DNA from: Aquatica leii
Taxonomy: Eukaryota; Arthropoda; Insecta; Coleoptera; Lampyridae
DNA: 64,000 bases
NCBI GenBank assembly: GCA_035610365.1
Contig: CM069432.1
Span: forward strand, 186,001-250,000
Reading direction: 5' to 3'
Below are positions 22,400 to 33,290 of this stretch, piece after piece (the first letter of the stretch is position 1; the number at the start of each line of letters is the position of its first letter). A model generated the notes under the pieces. That model searched no databases and was not told where the DNA came from. It saw nothing but the letters and a program-made list of their open reading frames with translations. The translations under genes and the position numbers were made by a program.

Positions 22400-22893
22400 A
22401 AGAGCAATTGCATTTTATCTCGATGGCAAGATCAATGGGAGAAGCGTCCAGTTACTGGTTGATACGGGAGCGACGAAGACCATCATTCGTCCTGACATGT
22501 TATTGGAAAACGAGAAGACAGCACCAGTAACGGTACGACTTCGAACTGCGACGGGCGAAGAAATACCTAGTCACGGACATGTCAAAGTAACCATTGGTTT
22601 GGGAAATGAAGTACTCGACCATCAAGTACTGGTAGCCGATATCACAGAAGAAGTTATCCTGGGAATGGACGTGATAAAGAAGTATGGGTTCCATTTGGAT
22701 ATGAAGAACGATGTCCTGAAGATCGACAATGAAAAAATTTCTTTTCATTCGTCAGAGAAGGCAGCCGTGCAAATCTTATTGAGTGAAGACGTGATTCTGC
22801 TTACAAGGACGGAAAGTGTGGTGATGGCACGCCTGGATGGAAATCTCCGGGAAGGCTACATACGCGCGATTGAACCAATGGAGAATGGCTTAG
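22400..22893 (+). pseudogene. Gypsy aspartic protease and pol linker
   Basis: The protease region. LVDTGATKTIIRPDML, with the catalytic DTG, is at about 22452-22500; the flap and C-terminal ILGMDVIKKYG is near 22660. The ORF 22497-23141 covers most of the domain. The catalytic Asp-Thr-Gly and the ILGMD motif are intact. A stop at about 22398 (TAG) lies upstream, and the frame changes to the next pol part near 22894. It would cut gag-pol into mature proteins. Confidence 0.8.
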
Positions 22894-24529
22894 TTGAAAA
22901 GGGACTTCGTGGGCAGAACTTTAGTACGAGTAAAGAACACGATGCCAGTAGGGATCTTAAACATCAACTCAGATCCTGTAACGTTGAAAAAGAAGACCGT
23001 GGTAGGCCAATGCACGCCAGTATCAAAAATTGTGAGATGCGTGAAGACGAACGAAGATACGTCGCCGAAGAAGTGTCCACAACATCTATCGGACGTTCTT
23101 ACCACCAAATGCCAAAACCTCAGCCAAGAACAGCTGGCTAAAGTTAAAGTGTTGATCCAAGAGTACCAAGATGTGTTCGCGCTGGAGAGTGGCTCCAAAG
23201 GAAGAACTAACGTGGTGAAACATAAAATTAATACCAGAGACGCTCGGCCGATACGACAACATCCACGCAGACTTCCTTTGGCAAAAAGAGAAGAAGCCGA
23301 ACAAATAATTACGGATATGGAGAGAGAAGGCGTGATTGAACCTTCAAGTAGCCCATGGGCATCTCCAGTGGTACTCGTAAAGAAGAAGGATGGATCAACG
23401 AGGTTTTGCGTAGACTACAGGCAGCTAAACGAGGTGACCAAAAAGGACAGGTACCCTTTACCCAGAATTGACGATACGCTAGACACCCTGTCAGGATCCC
23501 AATGGTTTTCTACGTTAGATTTAAAGAGTGGATACTGGCAGGTTGATGGAGACCATCTTGCGCGGATTGTTTTGGAAGACGTGCTTGGTTTACCTGGACG
23601 ACGTGATCGTGGTTGGAAGGTCGTTTGAAGAACACTTGAACAACTTGAAGAAAGTGTTCCAGCGATTACGTGGGGCTAACCTCAAACTGGGCCCAAAGAA
23701 GTGCCACGTATTTAAGAAGGAAGTGCAATACCTTGGCCACGTCGTATCTAGAGATGGAGTAAAGGCTGACCCAGACAAAATCCGAGCAGTGCAAGCATGG
23801 CTAAGACCAATCGACAAACATCAGCTCCGAAGTTTCCTTGGGTTGTGCACTTGTTATAGAAGATTTGTCCCCGGATTTGCCAATATTGCCAAACCATTGA
23901 CAAAATTAACCGAAGAAAAAGCAGAATTTAGATGAAATGAAGACTGCAAAAATTTTTTTAATCAACTAAAACAGGCCCTAGTCACTTCGCCGATTTTAAG
24001 CTATCCAAGAGAAGATGGAAAATTTGTTTTAGATACCGACGCAAGCAATTTGGCCATAGGCGCGGTCCTTTCGCAGGTTCAAGATGGACAAGAAAAAGTT
24101 ATCGCGTATTTTAGCAAGGTTCTGTCCAGGCCAGAAAAGAATTAATGCGTGACTAGGAGGGAGCTGTTAGCAGTCGTTAAGTCCATCGAATATTTCTACA
24201 AGTATTTGTATGGACGAAAATTTTTACTGAGAACAGACCACGCCGCTTTAAAATGGCTTTTGCAGTTCCGTAACCCAGAAGGACAAGTGGCAAGATGGAT
24301 CGAGAGACTACAAGAGTATGACTATGACACAGAACACCGTACCGGAAGTAGTCATCGGAACGCTGATGCCTTGTCTAGAAGACCATGTCCGGCGGACAGC
24401 CATTGTTCGCGACTGGAAGAAAAAGTCGAATGCCTCCGGAGAACTGCTATGGTTGATGATGAGTGGGAACCTAAGCAGTTACGTCGCGAACAAGAAGACG
24501 ATCCTGAAATAAGACTACTCCTGGACTAG
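22894..24529 (+). pseudogene. Gypsy reverse transcriptase and RNase H
   Basis: RT begins with [20 protein letters not shown] and then [13 protein letters not shown], the catalytic motif A. After YWQV about forty residues are missing relative to usual gypsy RT, and the frame shifts. Motif [10 protein letters not shown] follows at about 23596. The connection domain and RNase H follow in the same frame (LDTDASNLAIGAVLS at about 24030, and RTDHAALKWL). There are stops at 23933 (TGA), 24144 (TAA) and 24527 (TAG). These block activity. The family converts element RNA to DNA in cytoplasmic particles. Confidence 0.9.
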
Positions 24530-24562
24530 AAAGAAATCGGCCGACGACCAACCTGGGAAGAA

Positions 24563-25012
24563 GTGAGTGCTTTGGGCAGAAATATTAAAGCGTACTGGGC
24601 GCAGTGGGACTCCTTGATAGTAGAAGACTGTTTTCTTAAGCGATCTCTAGAAAGTGTTGAGGGTACGGGAAACAGACTACAGTTGGTAGTGCCAAAGAGC
24701 CGGGTGGCAGAAGCGTTGAAGCATCTCCACGATGGGACATCAGGAGGACACTTTGGCATTAAGAAGACATTGGGTTTCAACCTGGCGATATGGTCTAGTT
24801 GTATAATCCTCAAAGGAGACGTGGTTTGTCGCCAAAGCTGTAAAGGCAATGGGAGGGCCCCTATGAAGTCGTGCAGCGTATTAACGACGTCGTATATCGC
24901 ATCCGAAAACCGCCCAGAGGCAAGCCAAAAGTGGTCCACGTCGATCGTCTAGCCCCGTTTGCTGGCGATAACCACAATACACAAGTTCAGGTACGAACCA
25001 GAAAGCTAGGTT
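24563..25012 (+). pseudogene. Gypsy integrase remnant and pol C-terminus
   Basis: LKHLHDGTSGGHFGIKKT is the zinc-binding N-terminus of the integrase. The catalytic core that should follow is gone: at about 24780 the sequence jumps to the C-terminal part, which reads GPYEVVQRINDVVYRIRK (in a shifted frame) and then KVVHVDRLAPFAGD. Thus no D,D-35-E core exists and the copy cannot integrate itself. The C-terminal tail leads directly, with no clear stop in the inferred frame, into the macrodomain at 25013. Confidence 0.85.
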
Positions 25013-25602
25013 CGGAGTTACCACCGAGGAACAACAAGACCTGTTCCAGACACAAAAAGATTACGCCATCGCACATTGCGTGAGCGAGGATCTTGACATG
25101 TCCAAAGGGATTGGCAGTCGTGTTTAAAAATAAGTTTAGGCAGTTAGATGAATTACGAAGACAGCAACCGGCAGTCGGAAAAGTTTTAAGACTACGTGGT
25201 GACGGACGCTTCGTTTTCTATCTGGTCACCAAGAAATACTCACGTGTCAAGCCGTTATACAAAGATATGTGACGAACATTATAGAGTCTCAAGAGAGAAA
25301 TGGAGTTCCATCATGTTAAGAAATTGGCAGTACCCAAGCTTGGTTGTGGCTTAGATCAACTGAATTGGAGGACACTTCAAAACATGTTGGAAGTCGTCTT
25401 CCGAGGAACAGGCATTCAAGTGTTGGTCTGTAGTTACCAACCAAGGAGAATATTGGGTCAGGAAAAGTCCATTGACTGTTACTTTTATGGTCAAGAAAGT
25501 TGCCGAAATGGAGGAATCTGCCGCTATCGCCACGATCCTTTTTACCGGTGTCGCATCCAGTCTCTTGTTCTGGAACAGAACAGCCCTAGAAGGGAGCAGT
25601 GA
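25013..25602 (+). pseudogene. TARG1/OARD1-like macrodomain with CCCH zinc finger
   Basis: Lies between the pol tail and the polypurine tract. Motifs in order: DLFQTQKDYAIAHCVSEDLD (25040-25100), then LDELRRQQPAVGKV, LVTKKYSRVKPLY, AVPKLGCGLDQLNW and MLEVVFRGTGIQVLVC. These follow the human OARD1/TARG1 fold. The catalytic Lys (in TKK) and Asp (in GCGLD) are both kept. OARD1 removes ADP-ribose from acidic residues. After the domain, CYFYGQESCRNGGICRYRHD fits C-x7-C-x5-C-x3-H. This copy has one frameshift (near 25110) and two stops (25270-25285), so it is inactive. It seems fused to the pol end in its parent. A real role, perhaps against host ADP-ribosylation, is inference. Confidence 0.8.
25588..25599 (+). 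promoter_or_regulatory. Polypurine tract of the gypsy element
   Basis: AGAAGGGAGCAG directly precedes the 3' LTR start TGAAACGTTC at 25600. It is the expected primer for plus-strand DNA synthesis. Confidence 0.7.
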
Positions 25603-25994
25603 AACGTTCAAGAAGTTATTTGCAAATTCAAGAGCCTTCTAGAAGCTGTTATCCATCTTCTAGAAGATATACCGAAAGATAGGGAACACTCGAGAAGGAT
25701 TTCCTTATGTGTAGGTATATATACCGACGAAACAAATCGTAGGTCAGTTATTTCCGTAATGCGAATGCAACAGTGATAAGAAGATTATTCAAGTTGAAAT
25801 AAATAAGTGTGTAACGCGTGTGCGATAAAGATACGGAGTACGTGACTTTAATAAAAACAACTTTCAGTGTTTAGATAAATAGAAGTTATGTTCGTGTAAG
25901 TAATAGTGCGATATAAATTAAAGTGTAAGTGTTTTTATTAAATATTATTAGATTTAATTAGTTCGGTTAATTTAAAAGTGTACATATTTCTAGT
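25600..25994 (+). repeat. 3' LTR of the gypsy element, truncated
   Basis: Matches the first 395 bases of the 5' LTR, with a few changes, and keeps both TTCTAGAA motifs. The last 57 bases are missing. At 25995 the sequence switches to an inverted piece of gypsy pol. Confidence 0.85.
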
Positions 25995-26215
25995 AATAAT
26001 TCCTTTCTGGCCTGGACAGAACCTTGCTAAAATACGCGATAACTTTTTCTTGTCCATCTTGAATCTGCGAAAGGACCGCGCCTATGGCCAGATTGCTTGC
26101 GTCGGTATCCAAAACAAACTTTCCATCTTCTCTTGGATAACTCAAAATCGGCGAAGTGACTAGGGCCTGTTTTAGTTGATTAAAAGAATTTTCGCAGTCT
26201 TCATTCCTGAGACAT
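25995..26215 (-). mobile_element. Inverted gypsy pol (RNase H) fragment
   Basis: The reverse complement closely matches 23930-24147 of the neighbouring element, including the RNase H DTDASNLAIGAVLS region. It lies head-to-tail with the truncated 3' LTR in opposite orientation. No LTR adjoins its other end. Confidence 0.85.
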
Positions 26216-27047
26216 TTCGTACCGATATACTTGCGTCATTGTTTTTCTAAGGATTATGTATTATTGAATTATAGTATTATGCTGTTGTTGGCAATTGCCG
26301 TTGAACTTTTACGTTTTACTTTAACTGTAAGAGCATTATTATATAAAAATTTGATGCGTGTGTACGTTTTATTTATTAATTTTTACATTTTTATTTCTAA
26401 CGTGATGTGAAATTAGTAGAAGTTCTGACAAAATGCTAAGAAAATTTTTGTTTATTCCAATAAAAAAATACCAGCAGAAGTATTGCATATTAAACAGTGT
26501 AGGTACATTTTGCAAATTTCGCAAAAGTATTAAGAAATGCAACAACGTGCGACTCAATTTGTTCTCTTCACGGCAAAAATGTTGATTGCTTTAATAGTGC
26601 TCGTATATAATTTAAAATAGAAACTAAAAAAAGTTGTAAACGCCGTGGTCGATTTTTGAACGGCAAAGAAAATTGATTTTATCCCTGTCACGCTAAATTA
26701 ATCAAATACTTCTTTCTATAAAATCGTTATATGTAACAATAAATCAACTATCAGCATTTACAAATTATTTCTACGAGTTTGGTCAATGTGTGCTTTTAAC
26801 CCAAATAAAGTAAAATTTATCAATAAGAGTAACATTTTTTTAAAACTACCTGAATTAGCCGAAAAACAGTCCCAAAAAAAAATTTAAAAAAAAAATAAAA
26901 CTCTGCATTTAATGTTATAATAATTTTTTGTATTTAATGTAATAGTCTGAACCTTAACTCACCTTACACAATTTTCTAGGTATTATTAATTTATTAAAGA
27001 ACCGCAAATGTCAAATTTGATAAATCTTTTAAGCCAACCTGTTATTA
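26216..27047. other. No gene recognised
   Basis: AT-rich sequence with poly-A runs. Nothing coding or repeated was recognised. Confidence 0.5.
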
Positions 27048-28124
27048 ACAGAATGACCTTACATTTTATAAAGAATATATATGAAAATTTAAAATAACAA
27101 AGTTAGTATTGATTACTGGTACAACCGGAAACAAAAAATAACTAAAGTGGCAAATCCAATTAGCACATAAGACTGACCTGTGTAAATTACAATCCTATAA
27201 AATCAAAAAAGAAACACCAAAGCAAAAATAATAGTATTATAACCGCAACATTTTGTCCCAAATTTATATCTCCAAATTTATTAATTTTAAGAAAAGTGTA
27301 CTCGCTGTTTATTACAAAGTACTATATCAATATTAAGTTGAATATTGTTGTAATCTGAGTGAGTCTTTATTTAAAGTAAGTTTGTGGTTTAATTTAATTA
27401 TTCGGTAATTGTCTGTAGCAGGTTTCCATACCCCCACACGTTTTCTTTGTATTGGAGGAAACAATTACCGAACTTATGAAATTTATTTGAGAGAAATGCG
27501 GTGCATTGGTTTGCCGTCAGTGATCGTATGATTAATAGGAGTTTACTTGTGATAACGCCGTATGTACGTCTTTGTTAACATAACAAGTTGTTAACACAAT
27601 TAATTAAAAATCGTTTTGTTGTGTGTCACTTACTCTACGTGAACTGCTCTCTGTAATAAAATAAACATACTCTGTGTTACCACTTCTGTCTTGTCATTTG
27701 TTCTCTTTCAGCTGCGGGTAGATTAAAACGGCATCTTCTACCCTAGTCCTTTTATCGTTTTGGCGCCCTTTTAAATTTATTTTGTAATCTAACACCAGGA
27801 AGCTTACGACTCTATCGCTGAACAACTGAGTTTCTCTTTAAGTTACGGGAAAAACAACGTAACAAAATTTTGCGTCCAACGTAGAGCTCGAATTCGTGTG
27901 TGGGATTATAATTTGTTCTATTTTTCTTTAGTGAGTTCAGTTTACTCAAAGTTTACTTAGGTTCCTTCAAGTTGTTGCAAAACCTGGCTGCGTAGTTGGC
28001 TTACTTATTTTTCTTTCTTTTGTCAGTACGTTGGCCTACCTTGTTTTAGTTATTGACTTAACTTTGATTTTGATGTGATTTTTAGCCGGACATGTGTTAA
28101 GACTTTGTCTTTTCGTTTACTATT

Positions 28125-28750
28125 GTGATTAGTATGTTAGCTATGTATTCTTCAGATGAAAAATCACCACTTCTTATTTCTTCGGACTATGATTCGGAAC
28201 TGAACTGGTACGTTACGTTTTCTGGTAAAGATCCTTTTTTACTTATAGAATTGTGCTTTCTCGTGGTGTTTCACAGCATCAACTTTTTCTCTCAATTTTT
28301 GAGGCTGTTCTTGCTTTAGGACAAACGGTCTTAGAGGGATGTCGCGGTTCTGTTAAAATCGGAATTTTTTTCCTGTAGATTATGACGATCGCTTAATAGA
28401 AACAATTCGTAAGCGTACGATGGGAACTAACGAATTACAACTGTTAAAACCGGTGTCTTATCAAATACAACTGAAGATCGTGCGTCGTAATCTAACTCAT
28501 TTTTATTAGTCAGGGTTTGCGTTAATATCGATTTCTACTTTTGAAGAATTAGTGACGTATGGAAGGCAGCTCGCTTAATTTAAAACTTATATAGACGACT
28601 TTACTTCTTTTGAGACAACTTTGTGCTGTGTTGTCTCTTCAGTTGTAAAAACCTCCACTATTGCTTTTGCGTCTCCTTCTTAAGTCGCTTTTAATTATTC
28701 TTTGCTGTCTCCTCCTTCTAATCGTTCTCTTGCTACCATCGGCGTTGCAA
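28125..28750 (+). pseudogene. Degenerate gypsy gag, element 1
   Basis: ORF 28125-28319 starts near an ATG with MLAMYSSDEKSPLLISSDYD. It shares wording with the other T-rich element at 32760-32920. In the following frames LSRGVSQHQLL and then YDDRLIETIRKRTMGTNELQ, followed by VRRNLTHFY, match a retrotransposon gag capsid with the R.RTMGPNE and RNL.PFY motifs. Frameshifts and stops separate the blocks. No zinc knuckle is clear. Confidence 0.6.
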
Positions 28751-29853
28751 GCGTCGTAAGTTATGGTTTTTTAAGGTTTTTGGCTTGTGACCCTTAGTAT
28801 TTTTTTACTATTGTCTTGGTTTGTTGGTTTCAGGTTTTGAATATGTCGTTGGTATTTTGTTGATTGTGGTCCGGATGCTATCTATTTGCTTTCTCCTATT
28901 TGCTGTCACCGATATTCTTTTCTTTGGTTAACTTTCTGATAAATTTGTTTTGGTTTTTTTCTTTTCCATCCTACTTCAGGACATAGTACCTTTCTGTCTA
29001 TATATATTTAGTTAACTATTTTGGATTGGTACGTCATCTATAGGATTCTTTCTTCTTATCTTGTTTTATCTTTCTCCGTCTGTCTCTTTTCTTCCTTTCT
29101 TGTCTTTCTTACTTTTCGTTTTTTTCTTTTCTCTTTTGCTTTCAAAGGTTAGATTTTAGGGCAATTTTCTCTTTTGCTTTTTTATCTAAATCTTGGTTAG
29201 TTGCTTGAGTACTTCCTTTTTTCTTTTAGTAACTTCCTGTTGTTGTCAGTCACTGTTAGAGTATTTTTCTTGTTTGGGTTTCTATTGCTCTTGGAATATT
29301 CTAATCCGTTCTTCAGCTTTTAGGTTCTAGGTAACATTCCAACACAACGAGCACTGACTCATGACATTATTATATTATTATTATATTATATTATTATAAA
29401 CTTCTTTCTTTCGTATATTTCCTTTTCTCTTGGTTTGCTTAGGATTATCTGTCAGTGAGGTCTATAGCTTCATGCGACTTTTGAATAAATTTGATTGGCG
29501 ATACTTAACAAATTGGAAAAACATCTTTCAATTGCATTTCTTCTTGAGTTGGGTGTTATTGTTGGTCGGTTTTAAATTTTAGGGTTGTCTTCAAGTTTTA
29601 ATTCTTAGTTTTAGCTAGTTTCCAATTTCCAGGTTTTGATGTTGATGCGGAAAATTTGTTATGTTAAAAATGCTTTAGTATAATGTTTGTCCCCTGTATG
29701 AAATGTATTGTCGTTACGCCCACTTTCAGTTGTTCAATAAGGATACAATGTCACATTTTAAAACACGATTTTGTTTCTTCCGGTAAAGCTTGAAAAACAC
29801 AGACACCATCTAGTGTTGTAGACGCCCAATAAAGCTTTTATAATTAAGTGTTT

Positions 29854-29877
29854 CACACACACACACACACACACACC
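29854..29877. repeat. CA microsatellite
   Basis: Twelve CA units within the 3' LTR-like part of T-rich element 1. Confidence 0.9.
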
Positions 29878-30030
29878 TATGTGAATATGAAATAGAATAT
29901 TGTTGTAAACTGAGTAAAAATCTTTATTTGGGGTAAGCATCTCTTGTGTTTGTGGTTTAACTTAATTATTCCGTAATTGTCTGTAGCGGGTTTCTATACC
30001 TCCACACGTTTTCTTTGTCTGTGGAGATAT

Positions 30031-31649
30031 CAGCAGATGTTGTATTTGGAAAAATTTCATAACGTCGTCACGTCACCGTAGTTAATACTATCTACACACC
30101 GTTGTACCTTGGTATACAAGCTAAAAATTATTGTTTATAATGAATGTAATCATTCCGGTAGTTTTAATTGAATGCGGCCTAGGTCTCAAATCCGGTCGTT
30201 TAAAGGCAACAAAAACACCTAATTGAGTAAATTAAAATTACAAATGAAAACAGGGATGGAAATTGTTCAGGTAAACTTAGGTTGCGATTACAAATGTAGA
30301 TGATTTCTTTATAAGTAATTAAAGCTTACAAGTGAGTGCACGTGTGCAGTTATCAGTTGAATTGAATTCTAATTAAGCATTTACAGTGTGTTGACTACTA
30401 GTACATATTTACAAAAATAATGTTTTCCAATCACGGTAAAATTTAATTACGGTGGGGACAATATACGGAGTGTTTCAAATTGGTTCTAAGGACAAACTTA
30501 AGTTAAGTTAAAATAAGGTAAACTATGTAATTGAGTTATTAATTTTAGAGAACACATAAACCAAGTTAATTCGTAGCGGTGTCCAACGTCTTAAACAATC
30601 TTAAGCCAGTTTAGCTTAAGTGATCATTTAATCCGCCAATTTAATTATATTCGGTGTTTAAAATACGCTTTAGAAGTTAGCAGGTGTGTCAAGTTCTAGT
30701 TTTAAAAAATCGTAAAACAACCTGACTTGAGCGATTCATTAGTTAATTAATTGACTTAGGTTCAGTTGGAACAAATCGTAGAAGACAGAGAATTTTTTAT
30801 AACCTTTTTATAAACATTGACACGATCTAATTGGAGAAAATCTTCTTATTCTAGTAAAGATATAAAAATATAAGACAAAGTATGTCTGATTTCTATCACA
30901 AGACAAAACTTTAAATATTAGAAAAACTACAATAACAAGGAATTAGGTACCATAAATAGTTACTAAAAAATTTAGTAATATGATGAATTCAATATAATAT
31001 AGAAATTCAACGTACAGTTATCTTCTTGTGACGACTTCTAGGGCGATTTTCGCACCCTAGTACACAGATATTTGACATTAAAAAATATTAAACTGCTGCT
31101 AAATGTTATTGCACTTTAAAAAGCAAAATATTTAGTCAATTAGAATAACGTTTGTAGTCTAATGCTTTAATTTATGTTATTGACCGTCTACTTCATTTTA
31201 ATCTTAAAATGGAAATTTATTCAATTACAAAATTATTTTAAATTATATTTTATTGCACTGATGTATTTTGATTAATCTAATAAATTATACAGGCGATCGA
31301 TTTGTTATTTAAATTTATGAAACCGATCCTATTTTATTTATTAATAAAATCGCTAAGAGTATTTGTACATGAACTTTACTTTATTTACGAATCATTAAAA
31401 CACATAACTTTTTTCTAAAAAAAAATTTTTGAATTTCAACATTGGTAAAATTAATTGTTTTTCTAAAATTTATACCATTCTACGCAGTACTCTAATAAAT
31501 AACACGCAAAAATGTTATTATAATCAAAGTTGGCAACGTATCTCCCAATTTTATAAGTATAAACTTAAAACACTCAATCGTAAATCTAAATCTAAGAGCC
31601 TCTAAAGAGTTAAGTAATCAACTTATTCTGCGGAGGTAGGTTGTAAACA
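30031..31649. other. No gene recognised
   Basis: AT-rich sequence with many short direct AT words. No exon or transposon motif was recognised. Confidence 0.5.
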
Positions 31650-31870
31650 TATAATAGCGAAGGCTTCCACGGCCGGAATCTATACTAACATTAGAATGTC
31701 TTCCGGGTTTGGGCCGTGTCATTGTTGTAACCGAAGTTGCCAACGTTTCGTCACTTTCGTAAGGGGCTTTATCAGGGCCTGAGATAAATTGCAAAACTCA
31801 AACAAGCTACCGAAATCTAACTAAGAACTTCTCAAAAATTAGGTTATCCACTTGTGAAACAAGCCATAAT
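31650..31870 (-). mobile_element. Penelope-like pseudo-LTR fragment
   Basis: The stretch from GTTGTAACCGAAGTTGCCAA (31724) to about 31870 matches 56549-56720 in the same orientation. It shares GCCAACGTTTCG, GGGGCTTTATCAGGGC and AACTAAGAACTTCTCA. On the minus strand CTGATAAAG...GAAACGTTGG (31742-31780) is a degenerate hammerhead-like core (CTGATAA, not CTGATGA). The preceding GGCTTCCACGGCCGGAAT is likely part of the same repeat. Confidence 0.65.
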
Positions 31871-32269
31871 CTAAACTCTGAAAAGGTAAGAAAGAAAACG
31901 ATAACTTTTTCAAGTTATCGTTTTCAGCAGAAAGTGGCGCATCTCTGTCAACGAAAACAAATCAGTTCACGTAACCTTCAGGCTAAGGAAAGGCAACGTC
32001 CATCGTTGACGCTAAACAATAAACAGATATATGAACAAACCGTAAACATGTGAGCCTAAAATGACAATGTACTGATTACTAAGGCGTCAACTCCAGTTAT
32101 CACCGGAGAACATATTGCTGCTATACAAAATTATAATACAACTCTGGGGTACTGCCAAGACATATCAAAATCTTAAAATAGCTACAGTTAATGAAAAAAA
32201 AAGCAGTTTAGTGTGGCGTTAACGCGATCATATTAGTGCTCATCTAAATAGACTGCTGGAGTGCTTAGT
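31871..32269. other. No gene recognised
   Basis: Contains ATAACTTTTTCAAGTTAT, a short perfect inverted repeat near 31900. No coding sequence was recognised. Confidence 0.45.
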
Positions 32270-32516
32270 TGAGAGTGGCGATACTGCTCTTGACTGCTAG
32301 AATTTTTCAACGGACGTATTCCACTTCTAAAAATTTCACAAGCATCTGTGTTATAAATGATTGTATTATTTTTGCTGCTTTTGTGAAAATTGCCTGGGGT
32401 GGTTAGAACACATCTTTTGATTTTCCTGTCATTTTCTTAGTGTTTTACGATACCACGTGTTGAGCCCAGTTGGAAGGAAACAAAACCCACCTGCGTTTAA
32501 GAAAGTGAAAATCACT

Positions 32517-32534
32517 TGGCGCCCAACGTGGGGC
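32517..32534 (+). promoter_or_regulatory. Primer-binding site, tRNA-Lys type
   Basis: TGGCGCCCAACGTGGGGC is complementary to the 3' end of a tRNA-Lys ending ...TTGGGCGCCA, as used by many retroelements. It lies at the end of the 5' LTR-like segment, where priming of minus-strand DNA is expected. Confidence 0.75.
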
Positions 32535-32755
32535 TTGATTTCGTGTGTGCACTTATAATTCCTGCTATTTTTATTGATTCTATTACCTCTTTATTGTTAT
32601 TAGTGGGTTCGACTTACCAAAAGTTTTGCTTTGTTTTGTTTGGTTTTTACTACTTATTAGTACGTTGGCTTGACTTTTTTCGACTTACTTTTATTTTATT
32701 CGGATGTCTAGGCAGATACGAGGTGGATTTCTGCTTTGATTTGTTTTAAATTTTA

Positions 32756-33290
32756 GTGTGTTAGCTATGTAGTCTTTAGACAAAAAGCCACCATTTCTTA
32801 CTTCTTCGGACTCGAATTAAGAAACAAAATTAGAACATTGCAATGTTTCGTTTACTGGTGAAGATCCTTCTTTACTATTTTTATTGACAAATTATGTCTG
32901 TCTCGTGGTGTTTCACAGCATCAACTTTTGAAGTTTTATTTGGCAAAGCCTTTCTTGTTTTTAAGACGAATCAAAGTTTGTTTTGGTCGTGGAATCATGT
33001 TGCTGCTTTGTGGAAGTCGAAGTTTTTGCCGTTAAACTACGACGATCGTCTGATGAAGACCATTCGCAATCGTACAATGGGACCTAACGAATTCATTAGT
33101 ATTTAGGTCACCACCATGCGATACCTCTTTCTTCAGCTATCTGAACCAGTCTCAGAGCAAATGCAGGTCAAGATCGCTTAAATAATATCTTTAGGCAAAC
33201 GTTTGGAGTCGAACATCAACTCTCGTAATTCTTTTAACTTCTCGACATCAGATACCAGTGACAAAGTTCAAGAACATGTGTAGTCTTTGC
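32756..33290 (+). pseudogene. Degenerate gypsy gag, element 2
   Basis: The block FTGEDPSLLF and LSRGVSQHQLL matches element 1 (28125-28310). A later frame has LPLNYDDRLMKTIRNRTMGP followed by MRYLFLQLSEPVSEQMQVKI. This fits a gag capsid of the Mag-like gypsy type. Stops and frameshifts break it. The following cysteine words near 33390 are not a convincing zinc knuckle. Confidence 0.6.

Larger units (their letters stand above)
20683..25994 (+). mobile_element. Gypsy retrotransposon carrying a macrodomain and CCCH finger
   Basis: Layout: 5' LTR, coiled-coil gag, CCHC knuckle, protease, reverse transcriptase/RNase H, integrase remnant, macrodomain with zinc finger, polypurine tract, 3' LTR cut short at 25994. 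The order protease-RT-RNase H-integrase is gypsy/Metaviridae-like. Pol has frameshifts, stops and two deletions, so this copy cannot move by itself. It is much less decayed than its relative at 10225-15669. No envelope-like frame was seen. The end of the element is replaced by inverted pol sequence from 25995. Confidence 0.9.
27048..30030 (+). mobile_element. T-rich gypsy-like element 1
   Basis: LTR-like 27048-27862 starts TGTTATTAACAG and ends CGTAACA; its second half contains TTTTGGCGCCC, about 90 bases from the end. TTGCGTCCAACGTAGAGC just after is a degenerate copy of the primer-binding site seen at 32517. A gag-like stretch follows (28125-28750), then a T-rich region. Near 29657 a second LTR start TGTTATGTTAAAAATG follows a purine-rich tract. 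From 29895 this 3' copy matches 27340-27460 and then diverges. No pol genes are present; the internal part after gag is non-coding. Confidence 0.6.
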
